Shown here: in pieces, positions 1 to 7,640 of the stretch
Position numbering within the stretch: the first letter of the stretch is position 1
Layout of the letters: every line of letters begins with the position of its first letter
Source of the DNA: Nonomuraea thailandensis
GTDB lineage: Bacteria > Actinomycetota > Actinomycetes > Streptosporangiales > Streptosporangiaceae
Assembly: GCF_024172165.1 (NCBI RefSeq)
Contig: NZ_JAMZEB010000002.1
Coordinates: 2,315,501 to 2,379,500 of the forward strand
Reading direction: 5' to 3'
DNA: 64,000 nucleotides
Notes under the pieces: generated by a model
Databases searched by the model: none
Told to the model about the DNA's origin: nothing
The model's input: only the letters and a program-made list of their open reading frames with translations
Position numbers and translations under genes: made by a program

Positions 1-61
1 CCCCCGTGAATGCGCGGTTACGGGCAAAGAACCCAGAAAAAACCGGATGCCAAGGAGTATT

Positions 62-88
62 CAGACGGACCATATCCAGTCCGGTCTG
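62..88. promoter_or_regulatory. Inverted repeat upstream of the SGNH hydrolase
   Basis: CAGACGGAC (62-70) faces GTCCGGTCTG (79-88), a near-perfect inverted repeat with one unpaired base. It lies about 90 bp before the hydrolase start. It could be an operator or an mRNA hairpin; nothing in the sequence decides between these. Confidence 0.35.
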
Positions 89-177
89 TCAAGCGGCGAT
101 ATGAAGTCGGTCCTGAACTGGCAGACCTTGCCGCGAGGTCATGGTGGGCCGCTGATCGGCTCCCTAACTTGGAGCTC

Positions 178-1041
178 ATGATCGCTCGCCTGGGGCCCGT
201 CCTGGCCGCCGCCGTCGTGCTCACCACTTCGGGCACGCTCCCCGCGCACGCCGCCGCTCCGCCCGTTCGCGCGGCGCGGAACGCCCAGCCCGTGCCCGGC
301 GTCATGGCCGCGCTCGGGGACTCCATCTCCACCGGCTTCAACGCCTGCGGCTGGTACGTCTCCTGCACCGCCCGCTCCTGGTCCACCGGCGACAGCGGCG
401 AGGTCAGCAGCCACTACTCCCGCCTCACCGAGCTGTCTGGAACGCTCCACAAGCACAACCTCACCTTCGCCGCTCCCGGCGCCACCAGCGCCGACCTGCT
501 CGGGCAGATGAGGAAGGCGATCGCGGCCAAGGCCGACTACGTGACGATTCTCATAGGCGCCCAGGACGCCTGCACCCGTACCGAGCAGTCGATGACCCCC
601 GTCGCCACCTACCGGCAGCGCCTGGACGCGGCGCTGGCCGAGCTGCGCTCCGGCATGCCCGGAGCCAGGGTGCTCTTCGCCAGCGTCCCCGACGTGCGGC
701 GGTTGTGGCAGGTCGGCAAGGGCAACGCGCTGGCCCGCACGTTCTGGGGGACCGGCCGTATCTGCCAGTCCATGCTGGCCGCCCCCACCTCGACCCGGCG
801 CGCCGACGACCAGCGCCGCGCCAGGGTGCGGGCCCGCGTGCAGGCCTACAACCGCGCCGCCGCCGGAGCCTGCGCCGCCTACGGCCGCAACTGCCGCACC
901 GACGGGGGAGCGGTGTTCTCCTACCCGTTCACCCTCGACCACGTCAGTAAGTGGGACTACTTCCACCCCAACACCGCCGGGCAGCGGGTGCTGGCCGAGC
1001 GCACCTACGCGCGCGGCTTCACCTGGCTCGACCCCCGCTAG
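178..1041 (+). CDS. Secreted SGNH/GDSL-family lipase/esterase
   Basis: Predicted extracellular ester hydrolase of 287 residues. The ATG at 178 is chosen because it opens directly onto a signal peptide (hydrophobic residues 5-20, AHA cleavage site near 25) and has GGAG just upstream; the frame is open further upstream but that part looks non-coding. Block I, GDSI, puts the nucleophilic serine at 49, and the C-terminal DYFHPN supplies the Asp260/His263 pair typical of the family. Several cysteines (CGWYVSC, ICQS, CAAYGRNC) suggest disulfides, as in actinobacterial secreted SGNH enzymes. The substrate cannot be inferred. Its stop shares the tetranucleotide CTAG with the stop of the convergent HNH gene, so nothing separates the two coding regions. 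Confidence 0.85.
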   Translation: MIARLGPVLAAAVVLTTSGTLPAHAAAPPVRAARNAQPVPGVMAALGDSISTGFNACGWYVSCTARSWSTGDSGEVSSHYSRLTELSGTLHKHNLTFAAPGATSADLLGQMRKAIAAKADYVTILIGAQDACTRTEQSMTPVATYRQRLDAALAELRSGMPGARVLFASVPDVRRLWQVGKGNALARTFWGTGRICQSMLAAPTSTRRADDQRRARVRARVQAYNRAAAGACAAYGRNCRTDGGAVFSYPFTLDHVSKWDYFHPNTAGQRVLAERTYARGFTWLDPR

Positions 1042-1763
1042 CGGCACTGCGCGAGCATGGTCTTCCTGTCGGCGGAGGTGACCGGGATGTCGTACTTGAG
1101 CGCCACCTGGGCCCACCGGGTGACGTAGGCGCACCGCACGGCCCGCCGGGGCGGCAGCCAGCTCGCCGGCCCCGAGGCGTCCTTCTGCTCGTTGGCCGCG
1201 CCGTCCACGGGCAGCAGGTTGAGCGGGTCGTTGGCGAAGTCCAGCCGCTTGGACATCGGCCAGCGCGGCGCGCCCATCCGCCACCCGTAGTTCAGCGGCA
1301 CCACGTGGTCGACCTGCACCTCGTCGGCGTTGTCCTTGTGCCAGTGGATCAGCCGGCCGGTGTAGGGGTCGGTCAGCTCCATCGACACGACCTCGCAGCT
1401 CGACCCGGCTCTGAACTGCACGTTCTGCCCGTCGCGGGCCAGCAGGTCGTCACGGGTGCGGCAGCCGTTGCGCGCGTACGGCACCCCGGTCGCGCTGTCG
1501 GCCCAGTTCTCCCCGTACCGGGTGCGCGCGTAGCCGGTGTTGGGGCCGAGCCCCTTCACCCGCAGCCGCTTGATGAGCCCCCGCGCCTCGGCCTTCTCGG
1601 CGTCGGAGATGATGGGTGCCAGACCCGGCAGAGTGCCGCTGATGTTGCCCAGAGGGCCGGCGGCCGTGGCAGGCGGGGTCTTGGCGCTGCCGATGAAGGA
1701 AACGACGATGATGGCTCCGGCGAGGACCGCGACCGCGTCCTTGGTGCTCAAGCACGCCTCCAT
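1038..1763 (-). CDS. Secreted HNH endonuclease-family protein (DUF1524-like)
   Basis: 241 residues. An N-terminal hydrophobic helix (AVAVLAGAIIVVSFIG) indicates export or membrane anchoring. The C-terminal half carries the DUF1524/HNH signature: VQVDHVVPL followed by NDPLNLLPVDGAANEQK and a late WLPP motif, where the Asp-His pair and the downstream Asn/Lys form the metal-dependent nuclease site. Family members are predicted extracellular nucleases. The ATG at 1763 is preferred because the signal helix follows it and GGAG lies 3 nt upstream. The leader (AACCTGGAGCTC before ATG) is almost identical to that of the SGNH hydrolase with which it converges. Confidence 0.8.
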   Translation of the reverse strand: MEACLSTKDAVAVLAGAIIVVSFIGSAKTPPATAAGPLGNISGTLPGLAPIISDAEKAEARGLIKRLRVKGLGPNTGYARTRYGENWADSATGVPYARNGCRTRDDLLARDGQNVQFRAGSSCEVVSMELTDPYTGRLIHWHKDNADEVQVDHVVPLNYGWRMGAPRWPMSKRLDFANDPLNLLPVDGAANEQKDASGPASWLPPRRAVRCAYVTRWAQVALKYDIPVTSADRKTMLAQCR

Positions 1764-1823
1764 GAGCTCCAGGTTGTCTAGAGAAATTCCCGGTATCGCC
1801 TGTTCTGACACGGGGAGGGTTGT

Positions 1824-2291
1824 GTGACTGATCGTCCCGTCGATCCGGACGTCGACCTGCACGTGCCGGCGCAGCGGGCCGAGCTGCACTGGCCGGTGAT
1901 CGCCGCGATCGCGGCGGGCGGCGCGATCGGCGCCCTGGCCAGGTACGGCGCGCAGACCGCGCTGCCGAACGGCCCCGCGGACTTCCCGTGGGCGACGTTC
2001 CTGGTCAACGTGTCGGGCTGCCTGCTCATCGGGGTGCTCATGGTGGTGATCACCGAGGTGCGGACGGCCCACCGGCTGACGCGGCCGTTCCTGGGCGTGG
2101 GGGTGCTGGGCGGGTACACGACGTTCTCGACGTACGTGGTGGACGCGCAGCGGGCGGTCGCCGCGGGCGCGCCGGTGACGGGGCTGGTCTACCTGGCCGT
2201 CACGATGCTCGCGGCGCTCGCGGCGGTGGTGGCGGGCATGTGGCTGACCCGGCGCGTCGCCGCCGCCGTGACGGGGGCGGGCACGCGGTGA
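1824..2291 (+). CDS. crcB: Fluoride-specific channel CrcB/Fluc, subunit 1
   Basis: 155 residues with four predicted membrane helices after a 25-residue hydrophilic N-terminal tail. Family marks are [10 protein letters not shown] in helix 1, the NVSGCLLIG segment (conserved Asn) in helix 2 and [11 protein letters not shown] in helix 3, which lines the fluoride pore. Fluc proteins are dual-topology dimers that export fluoride passively. The GTG start at 1824 has a GGGGAGGG ribosome site 5 nt upstream. Its stop overlaps the start of the second crcB gene (GTGA), so the two are translationally coupled and probably form a heterodimer. I looked for a fluoride riboswitch in the 60 bp upstream and saw none. 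Confidence 0.93.
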   Translation: MTDRPVDPDVDLHVPAQRAELHWPVIAAIAAGGAIGALARYGAQTALPNGPADFPWATFLVNVSGCLLIGVLMVVITEVRTAHRLTRPFLGVGVLGGYTTFSTYVVDAQRAVAAGAPVTGLVYLAVTMLAALAAVVAGMWLTRRVAAAVTGAGTR

Positions 2292-2644
2292 CGGTGCTGC
2301 TCATCGTGCTGGGGGCGGCGGTGGGGGCGCCCCTGCGCTACCTGGCGGACCGGGCCGTCCAGGCGCGCCACGACACCGTGTTCCCCTGGGGCACGCTGGC
2401 GGTCAACGTCGCCGGGTCGGCGCTGCTGGGTTTCCTGGCCGCACTGCCGGTCGAGGGTGCGGTGTGGGCGCTGGCGGGTACAGGATTCTGCGGGGCGCTG
2501 ACGACGTACTCGACCCTGGGGTACGAGACGGTGCGGCTGGTGGAGGAGGGCGCCCGCTTCCACGCGGTCGCCAACGCGGTGGCGAGCGTGGTGGCGGGGC
2601 TGGGCGCGGCCTACTGCGGGGCGGCGCTGGCCCAGGCAGTATGA
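2288..2644 (+). CDS. crcB: Fluoride-specific channel CrcB/Fluc, subunit 2
   Basis: 118 residues, four helices, without the N-terminal extension of its partner. Diagnostic segments are [21 protein letters not shown] and [13 protein letters not shown]. Paired crcB genes are usual in actinobacteria and the products form antiparallel heterodimers. The GTG at 2288 overlaps the preceding TGA, and the frame is open well upstream, so the overlap rather than the longest frame defines the start. The stop overlaps an ATG of the next gene's frame at 2641, although a better ribosome site points to 2668 for that gene. Confidence 0.93.
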   Translation: MTVLLIVLGAAVGAPLRYLADRAVQARHDTVFPWGTLAVNVAGSALLGFLAALPVEGAVWALAGTGFCGALTTYSTLGYETVRLVEEGARFHAVANAVASVVAGLGAAYCGAALAQAV

Positions 2645-2667
2645 TCGCCGGCGGGAGGGGACGACAC

Positions 2668-3270
2668 GTGAGCCATGTGTTAGCGCGGCTGTCGGGGCAC
2701 GGAGTGACCCTGGTGCCCTGGTGGCCCTACGGCTTCGAGCGCTCCGCCGACGCCCCCGGCGTCGTCACCGTCATCCAGGGCGCGGGCGAGGCGACGCGCA
2801 CGGCGGCGGTCGACGTGACCGACGCCCGCACCGTGGAGCACGTCGTCGAGGTGCTGCCCGGCCCCGGCGAGAAGGTCTGGCGGATCGAGACCTTGCACTA
2901 CTCGGTCATCTGGCCGGACGACTTCGCCATCGAGTCCTCGCCGACCGGCGACTCCACCCCCTTCTACCTGTGGGGGCCGGACGAGTCGCTCATCTACCCG
3001 CAGGGCCCGCTGGCCCGCGACCGCATCCCGCCGCTCGTCGAGCTGGCGGGGCCCGGCCAGACCATGCTGTCCCAGCGGCAGGACCCCGGGCTGGAGTCGG
3101 TGGACCTCGCCTACCGGCACGAAGGGGAGAGCTGGCGCCAGTCCCACCACCTGGTGCCCTTCGGCGGCGGTCACGCGCTCGTCATCACCGCCCAGGCGCT
3201 CGCGGCCCACGCCGAGCTGACCTGGCGGGCCGCCCAGGCCGTCGCCCGCAGCGTGACGGCGCTGCTCTAG
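2668..3270 (+). CDS. Hypothetical protein, about 200 residues
   Basis: I do not recognise the family. The GTG at 2668 follows GGGAGGGG with 7 nt spacing; an in-frame ATG at 2641 that overlaps the crcB stop is the alternative. The protein has no signal peptide or membrane helix. It is rich in Trp, Pro and acidic residues (LVPWWPYGFE, LHYSVIWPDDFAIES, PFYLWGPDESLIYP) and has a C-terminal amphipathic helix (AAHAELTWRAAQAVARSV), an arrangement suggesting a compact cytoplasmic alpha/beta fold. It lies in the same orientation as the crcB pair, so it may be cotranscribed, but no functional link is evident. Confidence 0.7.
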   Translation: MSHVLARLSGHGVTLVPWWPYGFERSADAPGVVTVIQGAGEATRTAAVDVTDARTVEHVVEVLPGPGEKVWRIETLHYSVIWPDDFAIESSPTGDSTPFYLWGPDESLIYPQGPLARDRIPPLVELAGPGQTMLSQRQDPGLESVDLAYRHEGESWRQSHHLVPFGGGHALVITAQALAAHAELTWRAAQAVARSVTALL

Positions 3271-3348
3271 CGGGAGGCCGCCGCCGCGGGCATCCTCCGG
3301 AGCCCGCGATGGAACGGAATGTCACGCCCCCTGGGAAAGGGAGGCGTG

Positions 3349-4170
3349 ATGGTCGCTGAGGTCTGGTCCGCCGGCGACGCCTACGAGGCGTACGTCGGCC
3401 GGTGGAGCCGCCGTGTCGCGAAGGGCTTCGTGCGCGGGCTGGGCGTGCCCGGCGGCGCGCGCTGGCTGGACGCGGGGTGCGGCACGGGAGCTCTGACCGC
3501 GGCGATCCTCGAGGTGGCGCAGCCCGCCGAGGTCCTCGGCGTGGACACCTCGGAGGGGTTCCTGGCCGGCGCCCGGGCCCGCGTCACCGACTCCCGCGCC
3601 GGCTTCCGCGGCGGCGACATGCGGGCGCTGCCCGTGCCGGCCGGCCGGTTCGACGCCGTGGTCAGCGGGCTGGCGCTCAACTTCGTCCCCGACCCGGGGC
3701 TCGCCGTGGCCGAGCAGGTCAGGGTCGCCGCGCGGGGCGGCACCGTCGCCGCCTACGTGTGGGACTACGCGGGCGGGATGGCGATGATCCGGCACTTCTG
3801 GGACGCCGCCATCGCGCTCGACCCGGCCGCGGCCGGCCTGGACGAGGCACGCCGGTTCCCGCTGTGCCGGCCCGACGGCCTGCGCGCCCTGTGGACGCGG
3901 GCCGGGCTCGACGGCGTGACCGTCCGGGCCATCCGGACGGTCACCGCGTTCTCCGGGTACGACGACTACTGGCGGCCGTTCCTCGGTGGCCAGGGACCGG
4001 CGCCCGGGTACGTCGCGTCCCTCAGCGAGGAACACCGGCGTGCCCTGCGGGAGTCGTTGCGCGCCCGCCTGCCCGCCGCTCCGGACGGCTCCATCCCGTT
4101 GACGGCCGGAGCGTGGGCCGTCCGTGGCACCGTCCGTCACTCAACACACAGAGAGAGATCATCGCCATGA
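3349..4170 (+). CDS. Class I SAM-dependent methyltransferase
   Basis: 273 residues with a Rossmann-type methyltransferase domain. Motif I is WLDAGCGTGAL, the acidic end of strand 2 is LGVDTSEGFL, and FDAVVSGLALNFVPD matches the motif IV region. The C-terminal part (SGYDDYWRPFLGGQGPAPGYV) matches small-molecule methyltransferases of actinobacteria. The ATG at 3349 is preferred to the in-frame ATG at 3319 because GAAAGGGAGG ends 5 nt before it. The stop overlaps the start of the next methyltransferase (ATGA). The substrate is unknown. Confidence 0.85.
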   Translation: MVAEVWSAGDAYEAYVGRWSRRVAKGFVRGLGVPGGARWLDAGCGTGALTAAILEVAQPAEVLGVDTSEGFLAGARARVTDSRAGFRGGDMRALPVPAGRFDAVVSGLALNFVPDPGLAVAEQVRVAARGGTVAAYVWDYAGGMAMIRHFWDAAIALDPAAAGLDEARRFPLCRPDGLRALWTRAGLDGVTVRAIRTVTAFSGYDDYWRPFLGGQGPAPGYVASLSEEHRRALRESLRARLPAAPDGSIPLTAGAWAVRGTVRHSTHRERSSP

Positions 4171-5210
4171 ACGAAGCACGACTCATGGAGTTCCTCGGCA
4201 AGTTCGTCAACGACGTCGGCGCCACCATGGCGGCCGGCAGCGTCGTGATCGGCGACAGGCTCGGCCTCTACCGGGCACTGGCCGAGAAGCCGCAACTGCC
4301 GCAGGAGCTGGCCGACCGCACGGGCACGGCCCCGCGTTACGTCGAGGAGTGGCTGCGCGTGCAGGCTGCCGGCGGCTACGTCGAGTACGACGCCGCGTCG
4401 GGCCGCTACTCCCTGTCCGAGGAGCAGGCGTACGCGCTCACCGACCCGGACGGTCCGGTGCTGGGCGGCTTCCAGCTCGCCCTCGGCGCGCTGAAGGCGG
4501 AGCCGCGGATCACCGAGGCGTTCCGCACGGGGAAGGGGGTCGGCTGGCACGAGCACGACGCGGACGTGTTCTCCGGCTGCGAGCGCTTCTTCCGGTTCGG
4601 GTACACCGCCAACCTCGTCAGCGCCTGGCTGCCCGCGCTCGAGGGCGTGGAAGGCGGGCTGCGCGCCGGGATCCGGGTCGCCGACATCGGATGCGGGCAC
4701 GGCGCGTCCACCACGCTCATGGCGCGGGCCTTCCCGGCCTCGGAGTTCGTCGGGTGGGACTACCACGGGGCCTCCGTCGAGCACGCCCGCGAGCGGGCGG
4801 AGGCCCTCGGGCTCGGCGACCGGGTCGAGTTCCGGGTGGGCAGCGCGCAGAACTTCGGCGGCGGGCCGTACGACCTGGTGACCACGTTCGACGCGCTGCA
4901 CGACATGGGGGACCCGCTCGGCGCGGCGCGGCAGGTGCGCGGCCGGCTTTCCGACGACGGCACCTGGATGATCGTCGAGCCCGCGGCGGGGCGGTCGCTG
5001 AGCGAGAACATGAACCCGGTGGGCCGCGCCTACTACGCGTTCTCGACGTTCCTGTGCGTGCCCAACGCGCTGTCCCAGGAGGGCGGCTACGCCCTCGGCG
5101 CCCAGGCAGGAGAGGAGCCGGTGCGGCGGCTGACGGCCGAGGCCGGGTTCAGCCGGTTCCGCCGGGTGGCGGAGACCCCGTTCAACATCGTCTACGAGGC
5201 GCGGCCATGA
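4167..5210 (+). CDS. Winged-helix/class I SAM methyltransferase (Rv2258c-like)
   Basis: 347 residues. The N-terminal part (residues 1-100) looks like the dimerising winged-helix region of O-/C-methyltransferases (GDRLGLYRALAE, GTAPRYVEEWLRVQAAGGYVEYD). The catalytic domain follows, with motif I VADIGCGHGASTTLMA and motif IV DLVTTFDALHDMGDP. This order matches mycobacterial Rv2258c-type methyltransferases, which often sit in tailoring or detoxification settings. It is coupled by ATGA overlap to the preceding methyltransferase, so the two enzymes are made together and may act on one substrate. What that is cannot be seen. Confidence 0.85.
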   Translation: MNEARLMEFLGKFVNDVGATMAAGSVVIGDRLGLYRALAEKPQLPQELADRTGTAPRYVEEWLRVQAAGGYVEYDAASGRYSLSEEQAYALTDPDGPVLGGFQLALGALKAEPRITEAFRTGKGVGWHEHDADVFSGCERFFRFGYTANLVSAWLPALEGVEGGLRAGIRVADIGCGHGASTTLMARAFPASEFVGWDYHGASVEHARERAEALGLGDRVEFRVGSAQNFGGGPYDLVTTFDALHDMGDPLGAARQVRGRLSDDGTWMIVEPAAGRSLSENMNPVGRAYYAFSTFLCVPNALSQEGGYALGAQAGEEPVRRLTAEAGFSRFRRVAETPFNIVYEARP

Positions 5211-5249
5211 GGAGTTAATGTGTAAGTAAGTAATCATCTGGAGGACTCC

Positions 5250-6170
5250 ATGGCGGACCCCCTCGACGCCTACTCCCAGGTCGTGTCGTCCGTGGCGGCC
5301 GAGCTGCTGCCGAAGGTGGCGAGCGTGCGGACCCGCGAGGGCAGCGGATCCGCGGTGGTGTTCACCGCCGACGGGTTCCTGCTGACGAACGCGCACGTGC
5401 TCGGCTCCGCCCGGTCGGGCACCGTGGCGTTCGCCGACGGCTCGTCCGGCGACTTCCAGGTGATCGGGCGGGACCCGCTGTCGGACCTGGCCGTGGTCAG
5501 GGCGCAGGCGGCCACGCCGCCGCCCGCCGAGCTGGGCGACAGCGACGGCCTCGTGGTCGGGCAGCTCGTCGTGGCCGTGGGGAACCCGCTCGGGCTGACC
5601 GGGTCGGTCACGGCCGGAGTGGTGTCCGGGCTCGGGCGGTCGCTGCCGGCGCGCAGCGGCTCCAGCATGCGGCTGATCGAGGACGTCATCCAGACCGACG
5701 CGGCGCTCAACCCCGGCAACTCCGGCGGGGCGCTGGCCGACTCCCGGGCGCGGGTGGTCGGGATCAACACGGCGGTGGCCGGGATCGGGGTGGGCCTGGC
5801 CGTGCCGATGAACGGCACGACCCGCTCCATCATCGCGGCCCTGATCAGGGACGGCCGGGTCCGCCGGGCGTTCCTCGGGCTGGTGACCTCGCCGGCGCCG
5901 CTGCCCGAGGAGCTGCGGCGCCGCACCGGGCAGAGCGGGGCGCTGCGCGTGGTCGAGGTGGTGCCCGGCTCGCCCGCGCACCGGGCCGGGCTGCGCGCCG
6001 GCGACCTGGTGCTCAGCGCCGGGCGCAACCCGGTGGGTGACGCGCAGAGCCTGCAGCGGCTGATGTTCGCCGAGGCGATCGGGCGGCCGCTGCCCATCAC
6101 CGTCCATCGCAACGGCGCGCTCGTGGACGTCATCGCCGAGCCGGTGGAGCTCACCGGCACGGGGGTGTGA
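5250..6170 (+). CDS. Trypsin-like serine protease with PDZ domain (HtrA/DegP type)
   Basis: 306 residues: an S1C protease domain (about 20-200) followed by one PDZ domain (about 215-295). The catalytic triad reads TNAHVLG (His49), DLAVV (Asp79) and GNSGGAL (Ser158). LGLVTSPAP and PGSPAHRAGLRAGDLVLS mark the linker and the PDZ carboxylate-binding region. Unlike most HtrA proteins it has no signal peptide or transmembrane anchor, so it should be cytoplasmic, possibly a minimal regulated protease. A GGAGG site precedes the ATG. It stands alone between the methyltransferases and a convergent glycosyltransferase. Confidence 0.9.
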   Translation: MADPLDAYSQVVSSVAAELLPKVASVRTREGSGSAVVFTADGFLLTNAHVLGSARSGTVAFADGSSGDFQVIGRDPLSDLAVVRAQAATPPPAELGDSDGLVVGQLVVAVGNPLGLTGSVTAGVVSGLGRSLPARSGSSMRLIEDVIQTDAALNPGNSGGALADSRARVVGINTAVAGIGVGLAVPMNGTTRSIIAALIRDGRVRRAFLGLVTSPAPLPEELRRRTGQSGALRVVEVVPGSPAHRAGLRAGDLVLSAGRNPVGDAQSLQRLMFAEAIGRPLPITVHRNGALVDVIAEPVELTGTGV

Positions 6171-6191
6171 CGGCTCCCCGCTGCCGGGTCC

Positions 6192-7478
6192 CTAGGGGCA
6201 CGGCGGCTCGGGCGCGGCGGCCGGGCGGGCCTTGGCGTCGCGGCGGGCCAGCAGATCGGCCAGCAACGCGTCCCACTGCCGGCCGATGACGTCCACGTCG
6301 TACGTGCGGGCCGTCTCCAGCGCCCGCGCGGCCAGACCGCGGCGCAGCGGCTCGTCCTCGATGACCCTGATGATCGACTCGGCGAGGTTGGCATTGGTGC
6401 GCGGCTTGACCAGCAGCCCGTCCGCCTCGTGCGTGATCATTTCCTTGGGCCCGTGCGGGCTGTTGAAGCTGACGATGGCCAGCCCCTTGGCCATCGCCTC
6501 CAGGATCGTCATGGGGAAGCCCTCGTGCCGCGAGCTGAGCACGTAGATGGACGCCTTCTCCAGCTCCGCGCCCACGTCGGTGGTCGGCCCCGGCAGCTCG
6601 ACCTTGCCCTCGAGCCCCGCCTCGGCGATCTGCCGGCGCAGGTTGTCCTCCTGCGGCCCGGCGCCGTAGATGCGCAGCTTCCAGTCGGGGTGCGCGGCGG
6701 CGACCGTCTCCCAGGCGGTGACCAGCCGGTGGAAGCCCTTGATCCGGGTCATCCTGCCGACCGCCACGGCCACCTTGCTGTCGAGCTTGGACACCTCGCC
6801 CGTCATCGGCGGCACGGCGTTGGGGATGCGCGCCAGCTTGCGCGGCTTCTTCGGCAGCGTCTCGCGGTAGTCGCGCAGGTCGGCCTTGGTGAGGGTGACC
6901 AGCGCGTCCAGGCGGCGGTACCGCCACTTGATCAGCTCCTGGACGGGCTCCGGCTGCGTGCGCAGGGCCACGTGCTCCTGCCCGATCGTGATCACGCCGG
7001 GCGGGGCTAACTGGGCCATCGCCAGGTTGAGCCCCGGGCGGGTGGCCATCAGCACGCCGGTGTCGAGTGAGCGGATGAAGCGGGCCAGCCTGAGGTCGGT
7101 CCACAGGTTGAAGCGGTGGTAGGCCGACTCCTCCTTCGGGATGAGCCTGCTCGGCATCTTCGACAACATCGCGCGGACGGGGTCGTGCCCCGGGTTGAGC
7201 CGGTCGTCCAGGAAGCGGAACTTCACGCGCGGGTCGATGGGGAAGAACGGCTCCTCCGCCTCCTTCAGAATGCTGACGATCTCCACGTCGTGCCGCTCGG
7301 CCAGATAACTGGCCAGGTTGAACACGGTCCTGATCGTCCCGCCCATCCCGTACGCGTGCAGGAGCAGGATGCTCACCCGCTGCGTCGAGGGCGGCGGCGC
7401 GCTGCTCGCCTTGCGCCGGTTGTATCCCCGATAGAGCCGCCGCATCGCCGACTTGCCCTTGCGTGCCAGTGCGCGCAC
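6192..7478 (-). CDS. GT4-family glycosyltransferase
   Basis: 428 residues. GT-B fold retaining glycosyltransferase: the acceptor domain starts with VSILLLHAYGMGGTIRTVFNLASYL, the donor domain with VAVGRMTRIKGFHRLV, and the family-4 EX7E motif is EGFPMTILEAMAKGL. Such enzymes transfer a nucleotide-activated sugar to lipid or polysaccharide acceptors. I place the start at the GTG at 7478 because AAGGGGGA lies 8 nt upstream; a GTG at 7517 in the same frame has no ribosome site. The very basic N-terminus (RALARKGKSAMRRLYRGYNRRK) could sit on the membrane surface. No other glycan gene lies nearby. Confidence 0.88.
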   Translation of the reverse strand: MRALARKGKSAMRRLYRGYNRRKASSAPPPSTQRVSILLLHAYGMGGTIRTVFNLASYLAERHDVEIVSILKEAEEPFFPIDPRVKFRFLDDRLNPGHDPVRAMLSKMPSRLIPKEESAYHRFNLWTDLRLARFIRSLDTGVLMATRPGLNLAMAQLAPPGVITIGQEHVALRTQPEPVQELIKWRYRRLDALVTLTKADLRDYRETLPKKPRKLARIPNAVPPMTGEVSKLDSKVAVAVGRMTRIKGFHRLVTAWETVAAAHPDWKLRIYGAGPQEDNLRRQIAEAGLEGKVELPGPTTDVGAELEKASIYVLSSRHEGFPMTILEAMAKGLAIVSFNSPHGPKEMITHEADGLLVKPRTNANLAESIIRVIEDEPLRRGLAARALETARTYDVDVIGRQWDALLADLLARRDAKARPAAAPEPPCP

Positions 7479-7521
7479 CTGAGAAATCCCCCTTAGTCGC
7501 GGAAGCAGTCCCAACACACGT

Positions 7522-7556
7522 GGCCGGTGGTGAGAACGGTTACCTCACCACCGGCC
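7522..7556 (-). terminator. Hairpin terminator after the tricorn protease gene
   Basis: GGCCGGTGGTGAG (7522-7534) pairs perfectly with CTCACCACCGGCC (7544-7556), a 13-bp stem with a 9-nt loop. It lies 85 bp past the tricorn stop and 44 bp before the glycosyltransferase start, both on the minus strand. There is no long U-run, as is normal for actinobacterial terminators. Confidence 0.7.
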
Positions 7557-7640
7557 CAACATCTCTCCGTCGGCGGAGTGCACTCTGTTCATCCCCGATG
7601 CACTTTCCCCACCTATGATCTTTAGACGCCATAAAGGTCA

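Noticed and set aside
1764..1823. Fluoride riboswitch before the crcB pair
   Set aside because: The 60-bp spacer holds a good ribosome site but none of the conserved blocks of the crcB riboswitch.
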